From NCBI GenBank assembly GCA_030544185.1, contig JAUNRO010000053.1, positions 1 to 12,834 on the forward strand: a DNA stretch of 12,834 nucleotides. The letters are read 5' to 3'. Position 1 is the stretch's first letter, and each line of letters opens with the position of its first letter. This stretch comes from Propionibacteriaceae bacterium (GTDB lineage: Bacteria; Actinomycetota; Actinomycetes; Propionibacteriales; Propionibacteriaceae). Below the pieces are notes generated by a model. It saw only the letters and a list, made by a program, of their open reading frames with translations, searched no databases and was not told where the DNA came from. The translations under genes were made by a program, and so were the position numbers. Shown in pieces: positions 8,873 through 12,834 of this stretch.

Positions 8873-9418
8873 GTGTTCTCCCGTCGATTCCTGGTGGCGC
8901 TCGGCGTTGCCGTCGTATCGGTCGTGCCCGCCACGATCGGTTGTTCGGCGCTCGCCACCGCCAGCGAAGACTCTGGTCGCAGCGCGGTCGGCATTGCCCG
9001 CCGCGCTGATGGCTCCGTCGTGGCGGTGACGGCGTGGTGCATCGGCCAGCGCGCGGAGAACCTTCAGGTCGCCTCGTTCGACGGCCAGGAAGCGACGGAA
9101 ACGATCTATGCAGCCACGGGGAGCTCAAGTGAGCCCGTGACCGTGCACACGATCGGCCACATCGATGGCCTGACCCCGACCCAGAACCACGGGCTCCCGA
9201 CCTCCGAATTGCTGGTGGCGTTCAACTCCGGGGAACGTCGGGACTGGTTGCAGCACAAGGCCTATCCGTCGACCGCGGCAGTGTTCGAGATCGACGAACT
9301 GCCGGTCACCAACGAGGATTTGCCCACCCGGGTGGTCGCGCAGGACCGCCAGGAGATGTCGCTGCAGGAGCTCATCGGGCTGAAGTGCGTCACGCCGCAG
9401 CCGATGCCGCCGCGCTGA
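8873..9418 (+). CDS. Putative exported protein or lipoprotein of unknown function
   Basis: Not recognised as a named family. The 181-residue protein starts with a signal peptide: basic MFSRRF, a hydrophobic stretch 7-23, then Cys24 in ATIGC. That resembles a lipobox, but Thr at -3 is atypical, so it could be a lipoprotein, a cleaved secreted protein or an anchored one. The mature part is soluble and has two cysteines (C56, C172) that could form a disulfide. The C-terminus is Pro-rich. The GTG at 8873 is preferred over the in-frame GTG at 8834, because the latter lies inside a hairpin and would put 13 mostly polar residues, four of them acidic, before the signal peptide. The gene ends 6 bp from the convergent RDD gene. 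Coding potential is supported by the signal peptide and an uninterrupted high-GC frame. Confidence 0.75.
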   Translation: MFSRRFLVALGVAVVSVVPATIGCSALATASEDSGRSAVGIARRADGSVVAVTAWCIGQRAENLQVASFDGQEATETIYAATGSSSEPVTVHTIGHIDGLTPTQNHGLPTSELLVAFNSGERRDWLQHKAYPSTAAVFEIDELPVTNEDLPTRVVAQDRQEMSLQELIGLKCVTPQPMPPR

Positions 9419-9432
9419 GCCGCGTTAGCGGC
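9419..9432. terminator. Small hairpin between convergent genes
   Basis: GCCGC-GTTA-GCGGC forms a 5-bp stem right after the stop of the exported-protein gene and across the stop codon of the convergent RDD gene. It could serve both strands, but it is short and lacks U-tracts. Confidence 0.3.
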
Positions 9433-9859
9433 GATTGGCTACCACCGTGCCACAGGTGAGGTCGTGGAGCCCGCGGCGATGGACGCCGATCACCAGGGCC
9501 GGGATCACCAGGCAGACCATGAACTGGCGGGCGATAGCGCGGATGATGCCGACGGGCTGGCCGTCGATGCGCATGACGCCGATCCTGGTGACCAGTTTGC
9601 CGAACGAGCCGCCGGTGAAGGCCGTCAGCAGCGCCGACTGGACGAAGAAGACGCCGAGGATTGTGAACGAGCGCCAGTCCTGACCGCGGAGCACAGGGTC
9701 GAGGCCGAAGATCGCTGACGCGACGATCATCGAGAACGCCCAGTCGAGGACCAGCGCGGTGATGCGGGACTTCCACGACGCCAGGGAGCCGGGTCCACTC
9801 TCGGGCAGCCCGAGGCCCTGACCGGGCCATTGCTCCGTGCGATCCGCTGCCTGTGCCAC
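9425..9859 (-). CDS. RDD family membrane protein
   Basis: A 144-residue RDD-domain protein, the counterpart by position of M. tuberculosis Rv2219A beside glnA1. After a polar N-terminus (1-28), the domain runs to the end. It has three hydrophobic segments at about 34-52, 66-84 and 112-127, the Arg and Asp of the first helix (SRITALVLDW), a GKLVTRIGVMRIDG segment (87-100) and the terminal HDLTCGTVV (132-140), where the final conserved Asp lies. Its function is unknown. The start is GTG at 9859, because a TACTCT -10 lies 6 nt upstream and no Shine-Dalgarno is seen. It is divergent from glnA, with the GlnR-like box between them, so nitrogen control of both is possible but untested. Confidence 0.85.
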   Translation of the reverse strand: MAQAADRTEQWPGQGLGLPESGPGSLASWKSRITALVLDWAFSMIVASAIFGLDPVLRGQDWRSFTILGVFFVQSALLTAFTGGSFGKLVTRIGVMRIDGQPVGIIRAIARQFMVCLVIPALVIGVHRRGLHDLTCGTVVANRR

Positions 9860-9865
9860 CGCATG

Positions 9866-9871
9866 AGAGTA
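9866..9871 (-). promoter_or_regulatory. Leaderless -10 of the RDD gene
   Basis: On the - strand, TACTCT (9871-9866) is followed by 6 nt and the GTG start at 9859. Transcription would begin at the start codon. Confidence 0.5.
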
Positions 9872-9927
9872 CCCCGGACACGCCGTCGGCCCGCGTCCCG
9901 ACCACTCCGTGCGCGGCCCTAGTCTCT

Positions 9928-9981
9928 GTTACACGGCCGAAACACAGGCGAAAAAACGCGGAAATCACCCGCACATAGGGT
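9928..9981 (+). promoter_or_regulatory. GlnR-type box and -10 of the glnA promoter
   Basis: Four 5-mers are spaced exactly 6 nt apart: GTTAC (9928-9932), GAAAC (9939-9943), GAAAA (9950-9954) and GAAAT (9961-9965). The actinobacterial GlnR box is GTnAC-n6-GnAAC repeated, so the first pair matches fully and the second pair partly. TAGGGT at 9976-9981 is a -10 candidate; with a start near 9988 the box would be centred near -42, a typical activator position. Confidence 0.7.
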
Positions 9982-10004
9982 CGTGCACGTCAACAACACC
10001 GGCG

Positions 10005-10023
10005 CCGGGGGTGAACCTCCCGG
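10005..10023 (+). other. Hairpin in the glnA leader
   Basis: A 7-bp stem, CCGGGGG / CTCCCGG with one G-U pair and a TGAAC loop, ends 15 nt before the Shine-Dalgarno of glnA. The flanks also contain CCGGCGCCGG (9999-10008) and CCGGGCCCGG (10020-10029) palindromes, so the leader is strongly structured and could adopt alternative folds. It does not match any glutamine riboswitch I know. Confidence 0.35.
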
Positions 10024-10048
10024 GCCCGGACCACACCTGGAGGAAACA

Positions 10049-11470
10049 ATGTTCCAAGGTCCCGAGGACCTTCAGAAATTTCTGAAGGACGAGAACGTCG
10101 AGATGGTCGACATCCGCTTCTGCGACCTGCCTGGCGTGATGCAGCACTTCACGATCCCGGCACACGCGTGCGATGACTCGGTCTTCAACGACGGACTGTC
10201 CTTCGACGGGTCCTCGGTGCGGGGCTTCCAGAAGATCCACGAGTCCGACATGGCGCTGCTGCCGGACCCGACGACGGCGTACATCGATCCCTTCCGCAAG
10301 GCCAAGACGCTGTGCATGAACTTCTATGTGCACGACCCTTTGACCAAGGAGCCCTACAGCCGCGATCCGCGCAATATCGCGCGGAAGGCGCAGGCCTATC
10401 TGCAGTCGACCGGCGTGGGCGATACGGCGTATTTCGCGCCGGAGGCCGAGTTCTATGTCTTCGACGATGTCCGTTTCGAGACGAAGCAGAACGCGGGTTA
10501 TTACCACATCGATTCCGAGGCGGGTGCCTGGAATACTGGCCGTGAGGAAGAGGGCGGCAACCGGGGCTACAAGGTGAAATACAAGGGCGGCTATTTCCCC
10601 GTCGCCCCCACCGACCACTTCGGTGACCTCCGCGACGAGATCGTCTTGCACATGGAGGCGCTGGGTCTGAGCGTCGAGCGTGCCCACCACGAGGTCGGCA
10701 CCGCGGGGCAGGCCGAGATCAACTGGCGCTTCGACACACTGCTGAAGTCGGCGGATGATGTGATGAAGTTCAAATACATCGTCAAGAACACCGCGTGGGC
10801 CAACGGCAAGACTGCGACCTTCATGCCGAAGCCGATCTTCGGTGACAACGGCTCGGGCATGCACGTGCACTCGTCGATCTGGAACAACGGCGAGCCGCTG
10901 TTCTATGACGAGGCCGGTTATGGCGGGCTGTCGGACATCGCGCGGTGGTATATCGGCGGCCTCCTCAAGCACGCTCCCTCGCTGCTGGCGTTCACCAACC
11001 CGAGCGTGAACTCCTATCACCGCCTGGTGCCGGGCTTCGAGGCGCCGGTCAACCTGGTCTATTCGTCGCGGAACCGCTCGGCCTGCATCCGCATCCCGAT
11101 CACCGGGTCGAACCCGAAGGCCAAGCGCATCGAGTTCCGCTGCCCCGACCCGAGCGCCAACCCCTATCTGGCGTTCTCGGCGATGCTGCTCGCCGGCCTC
11201 GATGGCATCGAGAACCGCATCGAGCCGCCGGAGCCGATCGACAAGGACCTCTATGAGCTGCCGCCTGATGAATATGAGGACATCGCGACTGTGCCGGCGA
11301 CCCTCGATAAGGTGCTCGACACCCTCGAGGCCGATCACGAGTTCCTCCTCGCCGGGGACGTGTTCACCGCCGACCTGATCGAGACCTGGATCGACATCAA
11401 GCGCGAGGACATCGACGCCATCCGTCTGCGGCCGCACCCGCACGAGTTCGAGATGTACTACGACATCTGA
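10049..11470 (+). CDS. glnA: Glutamine synthetase, type I
   Basis: Makes glutamine from glutamate, ammonia and ATP as a cytoplasmic dodecamer, the main ammonium-assimilation step. At 473 residues it is normal for type I. Visible motifs are the Asp latch loop FDGSS (52-56, D53), metal-binding PEAEFYVFD (131-139), GTAGQAEIN (218-226), the ATP-site [16 protein letters not shown] (261-276), the flap glutamate E331 in [13 protein letters not shown] and [10 protein letters not shown] (341-350). Y402 in [12 protein letters not shown] is the adenylylation tyrosine, so GlnE-type regulation is expected (I-beta subtype). The ATG at 10049 has a GGAGGA Shine-Dalgarno 4 nt upstream; the in-frame GTG at 9983 would add 22 non-conserved residues. 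The promoter has a GlnR-like box and the gene ends in a strong terminator, so it is probably monocistronic. Confidence 0.97.
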   Translation: MFQGPEDLQKFLKDENVEMVDIRFCDLPGVMQHFTIPAHACDDSVFNDGLSFDGSSVRGFQKIHESDMALLPDPTTAYIDPFRKAKTLCMNFYVHDPLTKEPYSRDPRNIARKAQAYLQSTGVGDTAYFAPEAEFYVFDDVRFETKQNAGYYHIDSEAGAWNTGREEEGGNRGYKVKYKGGYFPVAPTDHFGDLRDEIVLHMEALGLSVERAHHEVGTAGQAEINWRFDTLLKSADDVMKFKYIVKNTAWANGKTATFMPKPIFGDNGSGMHVHSSIWNNGEPLFYDEAGYGGLSDIARWYIGGLLKHAPSLLAFTNPSVNSYHRLVPGFEAPVNLVYSSRNRSACIRIPITGSNPKAKRIEFRCPDPSANPYLAFSAMLLAGLDGIENRIEPPEPIDKDLYELPPDEYEDIATVPATLDKVLDTLEADHEFLLAGDVFTADLIETWIDIKREDIDAIRLRPHPHEFEMYYDI

Positions 11471-11478
11471 TCACTGGT

Positions 11479-11570
11479 CGCTGACCCCGTCAGTGCTTGC
11501 CGGAACGGCGGCTGACCCGCGAAACGCCTCACCGTGTTTCCGGGTCAGTCGCCGTTTTCGCTGGTCAGCG
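11479..11570 (+). terminator. Nested terminator after glnA
   Basis: The inner hairpin has arms 11504-11519 and 11541-11556 (15 of 16 pairs Watson-Crick, one G-U), extended by GAAAC/GTTTC (11521-11525, 11536-11540), and ends in TTTT. An outer pair, CGCTGACC (11479-11486) with GGTCAGCG (11563-11570), encloses it. Near symmetry suggests it may terminate in both directions. A separate inverted pair, CCGCGAAAC (11517-11525) and GTTTCGCGG (11571-11579), competes with the inner stem. Confidence 0.8.
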
Positions 11571-11601
11571 GTTTCGCGGTCCTCCTTGAGGCTTCCGATA
11601 T

Positions 11602-11636
11602 CTTGGAAAGTATCTTCTTGAGTAATACACTCCAAG
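11602..11636 (+). promoter_or_regulatory. abiE promoter with interrupted-palindrome operator
   Basis: The half-site CTTGGA-N2-GTAT (11602-11613) is repeated inverted as ATAC-N2-TCCAAG (11625-11636), with 11 bp between them. The right half contains the -10 TACACT (11626-11631), which lies 6 nt before the abiEi ATG and fits a leaderless transcript. AbiEi-family antitoxins are known to autorepress by binding inverted repeats upstream of their own gene, so this is the likely operator. Confidence 0.7.
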
Positions 11637-11637
11637 T

Positions 11638-12441
11638 ATGAAGTCGAAGGATGCCCTTCGCGTGCTCGCCGAGATCACTGCCTACCAGTGGGGCATGGTG
11701 ACCTCGGCTCAAGCCCGCACGCACGGCATCACGCGGCTCGACCTCTCCCGACTCGCCGCAGATGGTCAGCTCGAACGCGCCGCCCACGGGGTCTACCGGG
11801 ACGCCGGTGCTCCCGCTGGTCCGCACGATGACCTGAAAGCAGCGTGGCTGAGCACTGTCCCCACGACCATGGGCGAGGCACGGATTAAGGACGCCGCCAA
11901 CGGCGTGGTGGTCGCAGGAGAGTCCGCCGCCGACCTCCATGGCATCGGCGACTTTCGTGCTCTGCGGCACGAGTTCGTCTCCCCCGCCCGCCGGCAGAGT
12001 CAACGGACCACCATCCGCTACCGCCGACGCATGCTCGCCCCCCGGGACGTCACACTCGTCGATGGCCTGCCCGTCATGACGCTCGAGCGCACGATTGCGG
12101 ATCTTGTCGAAGAGGTGGGCGACCTCAGCCTCGTGGCCGACGCACTCCGCGACGCCTCCGGCAAGCGAGATCTCGACTTCGAGCGGCTCCGGTCACTCCT
12201 CTCCCCTCTGGCCCAGCGCAGTGGACTCGAGAAGGCCGATGGAGCCGCTCTGCTCGATCGACTGATGGAGATCGCAGACATCGACGCGGACGCTGTCGCG
12301 CGTCGAGTCGCCGCCGACGAGTCCCTCGGCGCCAAGGTCGTTGCGAGGTACTTCGCTGGCCTCAGCGAGGAGGACCTCGATCGGTTCGTCACGTCCCTTG
12401 CCACCATTCGTGAAGCGCAAAGGGCGGTCACACGTGGCTGA
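11638..12441 (+). CDS. abiEi: AbiEi-family antitoxin of a type IV toxin-antitoxin system
   Basis: The antitoxin and autorepressor half of an AbiE module, which in characterised cases gives phage defence by abortive infection. The antitoxin counters the toxin's effect and represses the operon rather than binding the toxin. The 267-residue protein begins with a winged helix-turn-helix (about 10-55, with MVTSAQARTHGITRLDLSRL and the wing GQLERAAHGVYR). A middle domain follows with VAGESAADLHGIGD (92-105), RYRRRMLAPRDV (127-138) and VDGLPVMTLERTIADLVEE (141-159), typical of actinobacterial AbiEi proteins. The C-terminus (180-267) is helical and charged. The start follows a TACACT -10 by 6 nt with no Shine-Dalgarno. 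Its stop overlaps the toxin GTG by 8 nt, indicating translational coupling. It replaces whatever normally follows glnA, suggesting acquisition. Confidence 0.88.
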   Translation: MKSKDALRVLAEITAYQWGMVTSAQARTHGITRLDLSRLAADGQLERAAHGVYRDAGAPAGPHDDLKAAWLSTVPTTMGEARIKDAANGVVVAGESAADLHGIGDFRALRHEFVSPARRQSQRTTIRYRRRMLAPRDVTLVDGLPVMTLERTIADLVEEVGDLSLVADALRDASGKRDLDFERLRSLLSPLAQRSGLEKADGAALLDRLMEIADIDADAVARRVAADESLGAKVVARYFAGLSEEDLDRFVTSLATIREAQRAVTRG

Positions 12442-12834
12442 ACCCGAGCCCTATTCAACTCCGCGGGGCGTCGAGAACGCGATCAAAGATGCCGCGAGGA
12501 AGGCAGCTGCCGCAGATCCGTCGCTTGCCGTGAGCCAGCGGATCCAACTGGAGTATTTCAACCGCTTCCTCAGCCGCGTGTTCTCCGAGGCCGAGGCCTC
12601 CGAATGGATACTGAAGGGCGGCACGGGCATGCTCGCCCGAGTTCCTTCGGCGCGCGCCACTCGGGATATCGACCTGTACCGCCATGGATTCACCCTCGCC
12701 CACGCTCTCGATGACCTGATCCGCTTGGCGGGGACCACTTCCGGTTCCATTACGCCCGTCACGCTGAGGCGATCGGCACCGACACCCAGCCCTACACCGA
12801 GGGGTACCAAGTCAGGTTTGAGATCCTCATCGGG
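12434..12834 (+). pseudogene. abiEii: AbiEii nucleotidyltransferase toxin gene, frameshifted and cut by the window end
   Basis: Start of the toxin half of the AbiE pair; AbiEii (DUF1814, MenA-like) proteins are nucleotidyltransferases. The GTG at 12434 overlaps abiEi by 8 nt and has an AAGGG Shine-Dalgarno-like run upstream. Residues 1-100 match the family: SQRIQLEYFNRFLSRV (34-49), then the nucleotide-binding WILKGGTGMLAR (58-69) and catalytic RATRDIDL (74-81, D78 and D80). After LIRLAG (95-100) this frame becomes Ser/Thr/Pro/Arg-rich. The family sequence instead continues in the +2-shifted frame from 12733 with GDHFRFHY-like residues to EGYQVRFEILIG at the window end. One missing G in the run 12730-12733 explains this. 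Either the gene is broken or the base was missed in sequencing. The 3' end is not in the window. Confidence 0.8.

Noticed and set aside
9983..10048. GTG at 9983 as the glnA start
   Set aside because: It would add 22 non-conserved residues and lies almost on the -10; the ATG at 10049 has a proper GGAGGA Shine-Dalgarno.
9965..11443. 492-codon - strand frame opposite glnA
   Set aside because: glnA on the other strand has every expected motif; this frame is Arg/Val/Leu-rich with no recognisable family.

Overview
The window is high-GC DNA with GTG and ATG starts, GlnR-type promoter architecture and many apparently leaderless genes, all of which point to an actinobacterium. The gene order dlaT/sucB - lipB - lipA - DUF4191 protein - RDD protein - glnA is the order I know from Mycobacterium tuberculosis (Rv2215 to Rv2220, there with one extra gene, Rv2216). 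The GlnR-like box at glnA argues against Corynebacterium, which uses AmtR. I cannot name a genus.

Positions 1-4490 form a lipoate and 2-oxo-acid dehydrogenase block on the + strand. It holds the 3' part of the E2 acyltransferase gene (its 5' end lies outside), a strong hairpin terminator, a 368-bp spacer with three 20-bp-phased repeats, the octanoyltransferase lipB, the lipoyl synthase lipA, and a conserved two-helix membrane protein (DUF4191). LipB transfers octanoate to the lipoyl domains of E2 and LipA inserts the two sulfur atoms, so the substrate and its modification enzymes sit together.

Positions 4498-8800 look like an inserted export and resistance-type cassette. A type I half-ABC exporter on the - strand is divergent from a MarR regulator, which is followed 12 bp later by a Uup-like ABC-F ATPase. 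A 21-bp near-perfect palindrome in the divergent promoter region is the obvious MarR operator. A small exported or lipoprotein-like protein of unknown function follows (8873-9418), convergent with the RDD membrane protein (9425-9859, - strand).

Positions 9860-11560 hold the nitrogen-assimilation gene glnA (type I glutamine synthetase). Its promoter carries four 5-mers spaced exactly as in a GlnR box, and it ends in a large nested terminator. After it, 11602-12834 is a type IV toxin-antitoxin (AbiE) module. An interrupted palindrome lies over its promoter, the antitoxin AbiEi is intact, and the overlapping AbiEii toxin gene runs off the window and carries an apparent 1-base deletion in a G run.

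The most general observation is that five genes (lipB, lipA, marR, RDD, abiEi) have a TANNNT -10 hexamer ending 6-7 nt before the start codon, with no Shine-Dalgarno sequence. A sixth (the small exported protein) has a weaker version. This is the signature of leaderless transcripts. glnA, the exporter and the DUF4191 gene instead have Shine-Dalgarno sequences. No tRNA, rRNA, CRISPR array or insertion sequence was seen. I found no clear undescribed system; the most unusual features are the operator-like inverted repeats built into start-codon-abutting promoters and the frameshifted AbiEii.
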